DNA of 64,000 bases from Membranipora membranacea (taxonomy: Eukaryota; Bryozoa; Gymnolaemata; Cheilostomatida; Membraniporidae), in NCBI GenBank assembly GCA_914767715.1, contig OU612068.1:19962001-20026000 (forward strand). Direction: 5' to 3'. A program made the translations under genes and the position numbers. Under the pieces are notes generated by a model. That model was given only the letters and a program-made list of their open reading frames with translations, made no database searches and was not told where the DNA came from. This document shows, one piece after another, positions 11,601 through 22,136 of the stretch (the first letter of the stretch is position 1; each line of letters begins with the position of its first letter).

Positions 11601-14600
11601 TATTGTAATTTAACTGCTTTGTTTTAGACACTCTTGGACGCCACACTGGTAATTTGAATGTCTACCCTTTTCAAGGGTGACCTGCAGTTTTGTTGCTTCT
11701 AATTCAAAATACCATACTCAGTTTTAGCAATTGGTTTTGTTTTGTGCTAGCCGTAATGTGATCTTCAACTACCAAAAAATTAGCTCTGGTGTACAATTCG
11801 TGGGCAGTGTTGAGTTACCAAAATAATGCTGCTTATTTCAGTCTATGATCTTTATTGTCAGGTGGTTCTGTAGTGTTGTGTTTCTAAAGAATTGATATCA
11901 GCCTATATTACGACATTAATGCTTCTAATTTGTGATCGAGTAAGTCGACAATTAGTTTTTTCGTGGCTGAGATTTTTAAAACATAATAATATCTGGAAGG
12001 ATAACTTCTAATCAAGCTAATATTTATTAAGAATTTTTCTCACTTTTTCAGGTACTTGTTCCAGATATTGAGTTATCTTATTGGAGTGTTTGTGTTTGCT
12101 ACCATTGTGGGTCAAGTTGGAAACTCCATTAACAATAACAATGCTACTCGGCATGAATACGAACAACTGTTGGTAAGTAATTTACTCAATTTCTTTGGGA
12201 TTTCACTTTCCTTATGTTTTAAGTAAATCTTTGGCTTGCTAAATACATGTATGTATAAATGTGCGACATTTCAACTGTACTGGATTTTTGGTTGTGGCAG
12301 TACTGAGGTACCTATTTCAGTTGATCCAAGCCTACCATGTGAAAACTGTCTCAAAAGATTCAGTTTCTTAACAACAGGGGTGCTCCGTATGACACCAAAG
12401 AGTTTAGTAGACTTGCTTTAACCTGGTTTACTCTTCCATAGTGGCTCTATGCGTTGAGTTCTTTTCTGAGCAGGAGAACTGAGAATTCCAATTATTTATG
12501 AAAACAGGATGGTGCGAAGCTGTACATGAGAAAGCACGAGGTACCGAAGGACATGCAGGTCAGGGTACAGAGGTGGTGCGATTACGCCTGGAATAGGGGC
12601 AAGCTGCAGGGAGCTCTGGATATCAACTCTCTAAAAATGCTACCAGACAGGCTGAAAACTGAGCTGGCTCTGCATGTGCACCTAGATATTCTCAAACAGG
12701 TTAGACTTATGGTGAAATATATAACAACAAAATGCACGTGTTCCACAATAATTTTGCGTATGAAATGTGCGGATGGATTGAAAATCTTTAATCATGCAAA
12801 ACTATTCATCCGTTGAATGTGCTAGTGAACCTGAAGCTTTTAAACCTTGACAATTTTTATTGACGTCTACCAACAATATATATATAGGCCATATCAGGAT
12901 CTGGAAATAAATTTCTTTTGAGAATTACATACAGAGTCATCGCTTCTCAAATAATAGAAGTAACACCCTATATTTAGTCTCGTGCTGAGCTTTCAGAGAC
13001 AAACAGCAAGTACATTCACACCTATTTAACAGTGAACACAGTCAGGCTATGACGTCAGTCCGTGTCTCCCTTGAAATTCCTCATCAGGGCTAGAACGTAG
13101 TTTGATAACAAGAGTAGGTGATATAAGGCAATCAAATGGTTCATATAATTCAATATTAATCAATGAGTTGAGTCCAATATTAGTGATATTGAAAATATCA
13201 AGTTTCAATGTCTCTTAGCGCTATTGACATTGGACCAGCTTTTACTAGAAATGGTTTCCTTCAGCACTGTGACCACTTCCACACATAGTATCAACTCAAG
13301 CAGCTCAATTAATCTGTAAAGTAAAGACACTTATAAGCATAAGGAGGGAGGAGGGGGTTATATGATGAGTAATTTCTACCACATGCCAAGTCCTTATGAT
13401 ACTAGAGTGTAGTCATTGGTGCCCACTTCCATGTAATATACTTTAATATTGGTATTGATCAGACAGAATTAAAGCGAGAAGCGCACCTTGATTAAAGTAA
13501 CAATACTGTATTTATGCTCAAGTTTACCATATTTGAGGAGTGTGAGCCCTAGGTCCTACACGACTTTTGTTATTTTCGGTCTAGGTTACCATATTTGAGG
13601 AGTGCGAGCCTGAGTTCCTACACGACCTTGTACTGAAGATGCAGACATATATATTCACACCCGGAGATATGGTTGTGAGGAAGGGTGAGATAGCCAGGGA
13701 GATGTTTATTATAGCTGATGGGCATCTCGACGTGATAGGAAATAAAGGGAAGATGATTGCCAGGCTGTCTACGGGTAACTTCTTTGGAGAAATAGGGATA
13801 CTGAATCTCGATGGAGGTATCAACAGGTTTGTAATAATTTATGGTTTCAGATTTCACTTCCATTTTTTTGGTATAATGCATAGATGCATATATCATTGTT
13901 TGTTTTGTCTATGGCATATCATGTAAATGTGTATTATTTAATTGGAGTTGTCCCTTATACAACAGGGAAAGCACAACTTCTCAAACATACCTAATTTTGA
14001 TTTAGAAGAACTGCGGATGTAAAATCTGTTGGATATTCAGAACTGTTTGTGTTGAAGAGAGAAGATGTAGTTCGGGCAATAAAATACTATCCTAGTGCTA
14101 AGGTAAAAATGACAAATAACTAGCATCATGATGAAATTTATTTTCAAACTCTTGTCTAACATCTTCCCATGCATTAGCAGCTTGCACATCCTACGAGAAT
14201 ACACACATATAAACACCATCAATCATTAGAGTTAAAGTCCCTAAAGGTGAAGGCAACTTTCGCAGGGTGTTCATCTGAATATACTTATTCCCCTCCCCTG
14301 GTGTCTTATTCATTGGCAACAAAGCTTATAAGACATCAGAAGTAAAGTTCTGGCATCCTTATTAATTTCCAAAATGACAGAATGTGGAAGCTGTCATTTT
14401 GTTATCTTGTTTGTAATCGACCTCTAAGGCACTCCTCGTGAATGCCCTTGCTCAATTATACAGGCCAGTCTGATGAAACATGCAAAGCAGCGATTAGCTG
14501 AGATGAGAGAGCACGCCAGTGACTTTATAAGTGAGACGCCTATGCATGACCCCCCAAAGATAATGACTGAGGATGCTGATGACTCTCAGTATTCACTAGC

Positions 14601-15943
14601 TCATCACCTGGAAGTACCTCGCAGCTCATCATCTGACCTACGCAGCAGACAATCTAGAAACAGTGTCTACTCCATCAAATCTATCGATATCAACGATGAC
14701 ACTATGGTATGACAAACAAATTGAATAAACCAGGCCAATAAATTTTGTCAACTGATACTTTGAGCGATAAAGATGATTTAAGTTTTATGAGGAACAGACA
14801 TGGCAGGGTCCCTTTACATTTGTTTGCATTTTGTTTGATATGTTTAAACTGCATTGAATTGTCGATATGGAATTTTTAGGATAATCATTCGAATGATTCG
14901 GAAATAGAGGTAAAATTTAATCGCGCTACTCTAACCAATTTTAACCGGCTACATTTATGTGATACCATAATTTTATTTAACCACTCATTATTTTTAGAAA
15001 ATTGCGTTTTGCATGAGGATGACACTTGAGAAAAAATCCAATACACGAGTCTTGACTTCGATCACTCAAAAAATCTCACTGCAAACCTTTTCGCACCATC
15101 TTGGGTTGTGGTTAGCCTAAATTCTCAAACTCCTAATAGTGTTAAGTTTGTGGCACCTTGAGTTCTTTAACAGAGTGATATGGGTTTGGAAGCCTAGGTT
15201 CTGTGACTATGGGCTGGTGAATGTTCATATCAATTATAGGTTTATACCAAAGACTATGGATATATTATCTATAGTCTCTGTTTACACTCCATCCTATTTT
15301 CTGTAGGCGAATGGGTATTTGTGGCATTGGGTTCCAGAGCTGTTGTAAAAATTAGATAGTAAGGGTGAAAAAGTTTACTCGAAATTTAATTCTGTTATTT
15401 TCTTTTGGCTTACTAGATAGTAGACAGCCACCGTCCATAGTCAAAACTTTGTATCGGTGTTAAATAATCAATGTACTTGCCAAAACGATAAATTGATTTC
15501 GAGCATGATGATTTTTTTGTTTTTAGAGAGTGAGGGAAAACGAACTGATCGCTAAATTAACTGAAGATATTGAGGAAAAAGACTCAATTATAAACAGACT
15601 CAACTCGGAAAACAATCAGGTAAAATCTAAGATTATAAAATAAGCATGACAATGCAAAAAATTTTACTGCAGATCACTTTGTACAGGAGTTGTCCTCCAT
15701 GGATAGCGACTTCAACATACCAATGTCAAGTAGTCGATGAAGCAAGCTTGCTCGCACTTCTATTACATACATAATTTTAAATCACCTCTCATTTTCAACA
15801 GAACTGTGAACCAGATCTAAGTTTGTCTTAACCCTAATTCATATGATATAATTATGTTATTATCTTATTTCTAGTTACGAAAGCTGTTGAAAGAAGCGAA
15901 AGAATCAGTAGGCAGCTCCTCTCCAACTTCGACTGATATGTGA
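2620..15943 (+). CDS. CNGA: Cyclic nucleotide-gated cation channel, A-type subunit (14 exons, 969 aa)
   Basis: Exons: 2620-2766, 5397-6271, 6587-6851, 9327-9537, 10213-10388, 10750-10898, 12052-12172, 12508-12699, 13585-13826, 14006-14102, 14464-14706, 14880-14909, 15527-15619, 15875-15943. All junctions are GT-AG and in phase (2910 nt). Residues 1-393 form a long polar N-terminus with a KRKRRKKRK patch and an Asn8 run. S1 follows near 394-415 (FLFFWLLVLSVTVEYNLWI), S2-S3 in exon 4, S4 and S5 in exon 5 (LLRFPRFIKIYRLVQF) and the pore in exon 6 (LYWSTLTLTTIGDLPSP). S6 is in exon 7 (FATIVGQVGN), the C-linker in exon 8, and the cyclic-nucleotide-binding domain in exons 9-10 (FFGEIGIL, then RRTADV with the ligand Arg and Thr). 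The C-helix starts exon 11. A C-terminal coiled coil (exons 13-14) resembles the CLZ helix of A-type subunits. Such tetrameric plasma-membrane channels open on cGMP or cAMP binding. Start: ATG in good context (aacATGg) with an in-frame stop 24 nt upstream. The link between exon 1 and the rest is the least certain part. Confidence 0.92.
2767..5396. other. Channel gene intron 1
   Basis: This intron is bounded by CAG/gtaaca and ttgctgcag. It holds a 101-bp hairpin element (3647-3747) and a diverged direct duplication of about 85 bp (near 3335-3418 and 3521-3605, sharing gtttgaaaatt and tagcttct segments). No coding sequence was recognised. Confidence 0.5.
3647..3747. mobile_element. Hairpin MITE, TAG...CTA type
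   Basis: Long inverted arms run from TAGAACAAGTTTGTTCC and back to GGAACAAAATTGCTCTA, and the TGTGGTGGCG part pairs with CGCCACCACA. The flanks are tgggtgtct and cgggtgtgt, 7 of 9 bases alike, as expected of an old 9-bp target duplication. It is one of seven such elements in the window and has no coding capacity. Confidence 0.6.
8263..9073. mobile_element. Large foldback (palindromic) element
   Basis: Two nearly identical inverted arms of about 320-370 bp each meet around a loop of roughly 45 bp near 8700-8745. The left arm starts ccatgggcccctgggactta and the right arm ends taagtcccaggggtccatgg. Arm landmarks include tttactttgccaatgtccag paired with ctggacattggcaaagtaaa, and ggttctttttacac paired with gtgtaaaaagaacc. 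The left arm is longer because a second element (8316-8421) sits inside it. The open frames across it mirror one another and look non-coding. A short relative lies at 31671-31760. No clear outer target duplication was found. Confidence 0.85.
8316..8421. mobile_element. MITE nested in the foldback arm, 9-bp target duplication
   Basis: The element begins CAGACCAAGTTTGGTCC and ends with the inverse GGATCAAACTTGATCTA (about 26-bp terminal inverted repeats). It is flanked on both sides by AGTATCAAC (8307-8315 and 8422-8430). The uninterrupted right arm of the host foldback shows the empty site, so the insertion came after the foldback formed. A second copy of the same family is at 44241-44380. Confidence 0.85.
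13524..13564 (+). pseudogene. Decayed tandem copy of the start of channel exon 9
   Basis: These 41 bases match the first 41 bases after the opening G of exon 9 (13586-13626) with four substitutions, 62 bp upstream and inside the intron. In the reading frame of the real exon the copy has a stop (GAGCCCTAG instead of GAGCCTGAG) and no good acceptor before it. It looks like a small tandem duplication across a 3' splice site, of which only the downstream copy is used. Confidence 0.8.
15251..15277. repeat. Short palindrome (agactatggata type)
   Basis: The arms agactatggata and tatctatagtct pair with one mismatch. Closely related palindromes occur at 24467-24493 and 50040-50073. The flanks gtttatac and gtttacac agree in 7 of 8 positions, hinting at a short insertion with a target duplication. 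Confidence 0.5.
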
Positions 15944-16837
15944 ATAACTTACAACAGCTTCGAACTCCACAACAAGCATACCTCAAGAGATTATATATCT
16001 ATACATCTTATTTCTATACGTTCTTTATAGTATATTATCATCTATTGGTCATTGGATAGTAACATGGCGTTCACTAATTTTATGATCCAATACTTATTGG
16101 TGCCAATATAGTTCATCATTTCTGCTTCTTCATGACAAAATAATAACTATTTTAAAACGAAGCAAACAGAAATCATCCTTAAGCTGCATCTGACATGTCA
16201 AAATTAAAGGCTGTAAATTAGTGGCAGGTTATCATTTGGGGATTATTGTCAATCAACATTAAATTAAATACACTTGGTCACTTGCACTGCATCCTCTTCT
16301 GTATTTTTGGCAACAAACTTTTTATTGAACAGAGAACATTCTGTATGAGAGAAAACATAGATCACTGAGAACAACAACACATATGTAATAACAATGCATT
16401 CAGAATTTCCCTCCCTCATTTAGGAGCAAAGTAAGGTTTGATTTTGTTAACAAGCTTCAAAGCATTCATGGATAACCCTGCCTATCTATTCGGCTAACAC
16501 CAGGAGCAGTTCCTACTGGTTTCCCCTCTAATGAAAGCACCGTCAGTAGCTGAGCAGCGCGGCTTCCCTTACCCATACAAACCCGAGTATTAGCACCAAA
16601 ATTTGACTGAGTTTGAGCGCATCGATCTACTGTAGCAGGGAAAGTCCAAGAGAAGACAGCCAAGCAGCTCTACTATTAGGCTGTCTGTGAATGCATAGTC
16701 TTATTAATATAGTGCTGGTGGATATGTAACATTACCTAGGTTAGTAGCATATATAAATCATTGGTCGTACTGGTCATCAAGGAATACACCATCATAATGG
16801 ACAAAACATTAAGAATGAATACACATCATGCGGAGTT
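15944..16837. other. Convergent 3' ends of the channel gene and UBE2G1
   Basis: The two stop codons face each other 894 bp apart, so both 3' UTRs lie here and may overlap. TTTATT at 16321-16326 reads AATAAA on the minus strand and is a plausible UBE2G1 polyadenylation signal. On the plus strand only ATTAAA variants (near 16203 and 16258) are visible for the channel gene. There is no further gene. Confidence 0.5.
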
Positions 16838-19800
16838 TCACAATTCCTCTTGACTACGCCGAACGCATTTCACGACTCGCTTTTTAAATTCGTCAGGTCT
16901 GTCCCTCCACTCTTTGGCAGCGTCCACATTGGCTGGCGATTCATCGTTAGGATCAGCTAACATAGATATAACACTGATTAATATTGTCTCTACTGTATGG
17001 ATTGGTAGCCACCTCTCAGCTGCCTTCTCGTATCCAAAGTTATCATCTCCTGGCTCGTGAAGTATCGATATGCACACATCTCCATTTTTATCAACTAGAA
17101 GAAGATAAAACAGGTTTCTAACCAACTTTTACATGAACATATTATTTAAACAATTAACATTTAGCTGGTGTTGATATTGATGGCCATTTGATTAAAGATG
17201 TATGCTGACATGAACAACTGTGCTGCAATCGATAAAATTTATATGTATACATAAGGCTTACAGAGCCATATCATTGGACATATGAAATGACTGCAGTACA
17301 ATGTGATAACAAGGAAACCATAACCTTTCCCATGGGAACCAAAAAGCAAGTAGAGTGGCTATATTGACATTGAGTAACTTAGTAATCACAAAACTATCAA
17401 TCCACTTATAGGCTATACGTACTATTAGGATGCCATATATCGCTGATAAATGTCAGTTTTGGCGGTCTGTCAGGGTACTCTTTAGGAAAGGTAAGGTGAG
17501 CCTTGAAGTATCCACCCTCGCTGCAAAATTGAAAAGGACGTAAATGAGAAGACAGAAAAAAAGAGACCAGAAACCTTTGTTTAAAATGCAAATCTGGATA
17601 CAGTTGGTTGTGTGATATGGATAGCAGGACAAGAGAACGTGGTAAACCCGTTACATATCACCGACAAAAAAAATGATTTCAAGACATTCGATCTAAATAC
17701 TGACCTTTAAAAATCATGTGAACGAAATAGACAGTAATAAAATCTCAAGGTAATAGAAAAGAGGGATATTTACCGTGGTACCATTATAAACGATATATCG
17801 TTTATAATGGTACCACGATGATGGCTTTGTTACACTGTAGAACACTTACTATGTTGTGTCAGGAGGGCCATAGATCACAACTTCCCATTTATATATATCA
17901 TCATCATCTATCAACCCAGCTGAGAAACCTTCAGTACAGCTTTTGTTTAGCTCTACAAGTAAGGATATAAATATGTAACTCATTCTTATACGCATTACCG
18001 GACAATCTCGTCTCACGTCTCCAAATCATTCAAAATTCCTGCGCCAAATTTATCACAGGTACAAACCACTATTCATCAGCAACTGAAGCCAGGGTTAAAC
18101 TGCACTAGCTACCCATCAGGTCAAGATCAAAATTCAAAATATCAATCATGGCTCATAAAACCGTCCATCATCCCCATCTCATCCCTTCCTACATTTCTCA
18201 ATCTTTCACACCTTCTAAGCATGCCCGAACCACTCGTTTCAACTTAGCGAACACTCTTGTGAGCAATTTTAAATGTAGACTAAAAACAGTAGGTGGTAGA
18301 TCCGTAAATTCCACTTTACCAGATGTATGGAACTCCCTACCATCTTACCTTCGTGATCTCTCTTCCACCTCCTCATTTAAGTCACAGTTAAAAACGCATC
18401 TTTTCAGGGAAGCTTATACCCCATATATATAGGTTTTATAGTGGATTTTTAGGTGCTGGGAAGTTGCGACTTGTAGGTTTTAATTATCTTATCTTATCTT
18501 TCATCCTTTTATCTCATCTTTTTAATTATTTTTATGATAACAAAATTTTAATCAATTTTATTTATTTTACCAGCAACAGGCTTACTTTATAGTATATGTT
18601 TCTATATTAACCTTTTATCACATGTACAACGCTTAGAAATCATTGTTTTTAAACAATTTTATTAAGCGTTTCATAAATAAACTTTATTATTATTATTATT
18701 ATGATACTGCCAGTCAAATTGATCCTGTCCATGAGTTGCGTTTTTTTCCTGTTGTCACTGAATTCTTACCACCTTGAACTAGATTTTTCTGGTCTTCAGA
18801 GAAAAAAATCAACAGACAATTTGGCAAAGGCGGCTTGAGTGATAAAAGTTCTTCTCTACCTACACACAACCTGAGCCTTTGTTATGTTTATGGTATTTTC
18901 AGTTAAATATGAGCAAAGGGTTGCATGAGTGAAGTTTTGTCTAGCTTCTTTGGATCGCAAAACAGTTGGTGGGATTAGTTACCTCACTTGGTAGAAGTTA
19001 ATTACCATAATATTCACGAAGCCTGCTCCGGATATACAGAGGCTTTATGAAAACCACCAAATCAATAAAGTATCTCATGAAACATTTGGTCAACTCTGAT
19101 GAATCATTGTAGAGACAGAAAACTTTCCCTACTACTCTGCAAAAGCTACGCCGATGATCATCATTTAAAGCATACTTGTATCTGGATCAGTTAGGCACAG
19201 CTCACAGCTAGCTTAAGTTAATGATGGCAGCACCAGAAATGAAAATTTGATGTCAACTGATTTAGTCAGCGAGCAAAGTGGGCTTTACTACCCCCAGCTT
19301 ACTTGTTATACAGCAGTTTGGAAATGTATTTTGGTTAAGTGAGTTGAATGGCTGTTTCACATAATCTCTGGTATGTTCTTTCTTTGTAACATAGAACTGA
19401 ACAGTTTTATATTTGGTTTTTGACGAGCAGGGAAAACTCAGTTTATCGTTACAGTTACATCGTGAAAACTCTCACAGGGATCGATTTGAGCAAGAGGATT
19501 AAAACTTTATCATACAAGCCAATCAGAAAGAGTGTGTTTCCATCCATCTAGCCTTCCCCTGACCCATCAAGCAACCAAAGCCCAGATATTAAAATGCAAC
19601 GGTTCTTTAATTTTTGGAATTCCTAGCCGAGGCCTCATCGAAGACCGAAGTGGTGGTCGATGCCAAATCTCAAAGCTTTTAAGATATTTTCTTTGCTAAG
19701 TTCAAAACTATAGTTCTTCCATATTCCACCATTACTAAGTTTTCACTGAAAATTGCTCAATTTTGATAGTAGTGACATGTTAGTATGATTATCATTGTAT

Positions 19801-20213
19801 GACACCCATTTATACCTAATATAAATCCATCAATCAAACAATGGGCACACACTCATCATCAGCATCATCATGATCAGCATGAATCATGGATGGGGTAAAA
19901 TTCACCCAGCCAATGTGTGTGTGTGTGTGGATGATCAATTGCCAATTAAAATATTAGCAGTACTCACTTAATTACCTGGCACTGTTACTATTTTAATATA
20001 CTTTACTGACTGAGTTGGTATGACAGCAAAGCACAACTTGAGGACAGGTGAAGAAAGAAGAAGAGGTGTGTTTCTTGTTGACTTGTTGTTTGTTATTTAA
20101 CTTATTATTGTATTATAATAATGGTTTAGTTTATTTGAAGAAGCTATTTATAGTAAGGATTCATACTCACCAGTTAGCTGCTTTTTGAGCAACAGTGCTC
20201 CTCTATCACTCAT
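16838..20213 (-). CDS. UBE2G1: Ubiquitin-conjugating enzyme E2 G1 (4 exons, 166 aa)
   Basis: Exons in transcription order: 20213-20171, 17952-17850, 17520-17423, 17094-16838. All junctions are GT-AG and in phase (501 nt). The protein starts [13 protein letters not shown] and ends [12 protein letters not shown]. It carries the E2 landmarks [19 protein letters not shown], the HPN motif and the catalytic cysteine at residue 89 ([14 protein letters not shown]). After the cysteine comes the acidic loop insertion that marks the UBE2G/Cdc34 class ([16 protein letters not shown]). Length matches the vertebrate protein (170 aa). It takes ubiquitin from E1 and passes it to E3-bound substrates, with Lys48-type chains typical of the family. 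Intron 1 (2.2 kb) holds a LINE remnant just upstream of exon 2. The gene is head-to-head with the RBMS gene. Confidence 0.97.
17774..17817. repeat. Perfect 44-bp palindrome
   Basis: Two 22-bp arms, cgtggtaccattataaacga followed by ta and then the exact inverse, meet with no loop. It lies 33 bp downstream of UBE2G1 exon 2 in the transcribed direction, within intron 2. No flanking direct repeat is evident. The first and last six bases of each arm include a KpnI-like ggtacc core. Confidence 0.85.
17976..18703 (+). mobile_element. 5'-truncated CR1/L2-type LINE remnant
   Basis: A degraded plus-strand frame reads like the C-terminal end of a CR1/L2-clade reverse transcriptase: [19 protein letters not shown], then EARVKLH*LPIRSR, then [15 protein letters not shown] and [10 protein letters not shown]. 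The stop at 18106-18108 falls where this clade usually has Trp (LHWLP). The 3' end has a small stem (aacgctta...taagcgtt) and a terminal (ATT)n tract at about 18684-18702, typical of these elements. Everything upstream of the C-terminal region is missing. It lies antisense in UBE2G1 intron 1. Confidence 0.85.
18704..20170. other. Remainder of UBE2G1 intron 1
   Basis: No gene is visible. The stretch contains a short (GT)n run near 19913-19929 and otherwise unremarkable AT-rich sequence. It ends at the exon 1 donor (gtgagt on the minus strand). Confidence 0.4.
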
Positions 20214-22136
20214 GAATGTAGTTGAGGAGTTATGTGGTGATTGACAAGAATTCAATTCTGGTTTTTGATTAAAATAAAGTGTGGTCAATAGCCTTTTTCT
20301 GTCAACAAATATGACAACAGGGGGCACTTTACAATGAAAGTTTGACCAATTAGGATAGGTTTGACAAATTTACACCCGGAAACCACAAATGAGCTCTTCA
20401 AAATATTTACTGAGGATATCATTTGCTAAGCTCCACCCATTCAACTGTCAATCATTTAGTTGACAGGGTTCTGCGACTGGGAAGGTCACAACACTTGCAA
20501 GCACTTGACTCTAATTGTCTTTTCCCCGTTCTTCACCAATATCCAACACAGCCAGGTATGTAGTAGTCAACATGAGCTTATATAGTTTGCACATGTATGA
20601 AACATTGATACAGATATGATATCATAAAAGTGTGCAGTGAGTTTGAATTGTGGTATTATTATTGAGTGAAGTTGATAGTTAGTAAGTGTACATAAAGTAC
20701 AACTACATGCAGTGGTGGAAATGGGCCTATACGGTGTATAGGAAGTTCACATCAATGCCTATACACCTTCAACAAGTGTATAGGCACTTAAAACCTATCA
20801 CTGTTGAGCACTTTGTATGCTTGGATAAGTTTGTTTATGTTGTATTGTATTATTTTGCCTCCTCTCATTTCAGTCAAAACATGCTCATAGATTTAGGCTC
20901 AAAAAGTCAAAAAGATACACCAGAAACACAAATATCAAAAGAATTCGCACAACCCCCCCCCCCCCCCGGTCACCAGGACCCACCCCGCAGCAGTGTTTGG
21001 TGTACAGGCACTTATTATTTTCCATTTCCACCACTGACTACATGATAGTTAGTATAGTGATATATCTCCTTACTTACTCACTGGTTTGAAAGAATGCCAA
21101 GTTGAGTACATTTCCTTGGATTGGCATGACTATGTATGTAGACTATGTATATGTATGTATGTACAGTATGAATTCAATGTCTTGTTGAATGGAATTCACT
21201 GAAGATTCATGGCTTTACTACATTGAGAGATATTTTTTTGCCTAAATCTATCCGAACAACCTGTCAGGGTAGAAGAAGTTGGTTTTCAATATTTAATATA
21301 ATCACTCTCTCAGCTCAACGCGGAAAGTCTGCAAGGTGGTGGTGTATTATGGCAACTCTGCCAGTTTCATATCGCAGTATGGGAATGATACTATTGAGGA
21401 AGGCTTAACAGCCATCTATAGCAGTGATAACTATTGCATGACAGCCTGCAAAGCCTCCGTTTTCCAAATTATAGAGGGTCTGCTTATTTTCTACTCTCAA
21501 CAACACAGTAACATGTCTAGTAAAAAAGATGATTGATCAACTACTTGCACAGTCGTTGCTGGACAAGTAAAACTTTTCGCTCTGCACAGGTGAAGCAGTC
21601 CAAAATCATAATTCACCTTGTATTTGGCTTCTAAAGTATCATAGATGATTGCCTACTTGAATAAGATATGTCATAGTTATCAGGGGATGTCATTGGCATG
21701 CCTCCAATATTACATTGACAGTACTATGATCTGCTAAATGATGAACCTAGGAAGTCCTTGGTTGTTTATGCAGGAACACGGTGTCAATGAGAGTAATGAA
21801 GACTCGTTAGCTTAACGCATTGATGGTGTAATGCAGGATAAAGGCATTCCTCTAGGTTGGCTTTGTGCCAATCAACCTTGTTTTCACCACCCAAATATTT
21901 TTCTATGAGCTCTGTATATGATTACATGGAATTGTGCTACAAACCGATGCTGATACTAACTCTTGTCATATAGTACTAGGCTCTTCAATATTCAAACTAT
22001 GTACCCATCGCACTGAAGAGTCTTAATTTTATAGCTAGTATCCTGGTGTGACTCTATTTTACTGTTTTTCTTCTTCAGTCTGAGTTATAAGAGCTTGAAT
22101 TTAACAAGCGGACTAGGGAAACTTACATAAAGGACA
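20214..22136. promoter_or_regulatory. Shared divergent promoter region of UBE2G1 and RBMS
   Basis: The two start codons point away from each other across 1.9 kb. A possible non-coding first exon of the RBMS gene ends at 20555 (CCAG/gtatgt), and its coding exon 1 has an acceptor at 22078 (ttcttcttcag). A 327-bp hAT-like element (20710-21036) has inserted between the two. No TATA box or initiator could be named with confidence. Confidence 0.45.
20710..21036. mobile_element. Non-autonomous hAT-like element with 8-bp target duplication
   Basis: The terminal inverted repeats are CAGTGGTGGAAATGG and CCATTTCCACCACTG. The flanks are perfect 8-bp copies of ACTACATG (20702-20709 and 21037-21044). Eight-bp duplications with CAG-type ends are characteristic of hAT transposons. 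Inside are an inverted ggtgtatagg/cctatacacc pair and a run of 15 C (20953-20967). The frame across it encodes no recognisable transposase. Confidence 0.9.

Noticed and set aside
18148-18432. 94-codon ATG frame as a separate gene
   Set aside because: It is the C-terminal end of a LINE reverse transcriptase, continuous upstream through an in-frame stop.
20686-21045. 119-codon open frame before RBMS
   Set aside because: It spans the hAT-like element and its C-run, which explains the Pro-rich stretch. No transposase or other domain is present.
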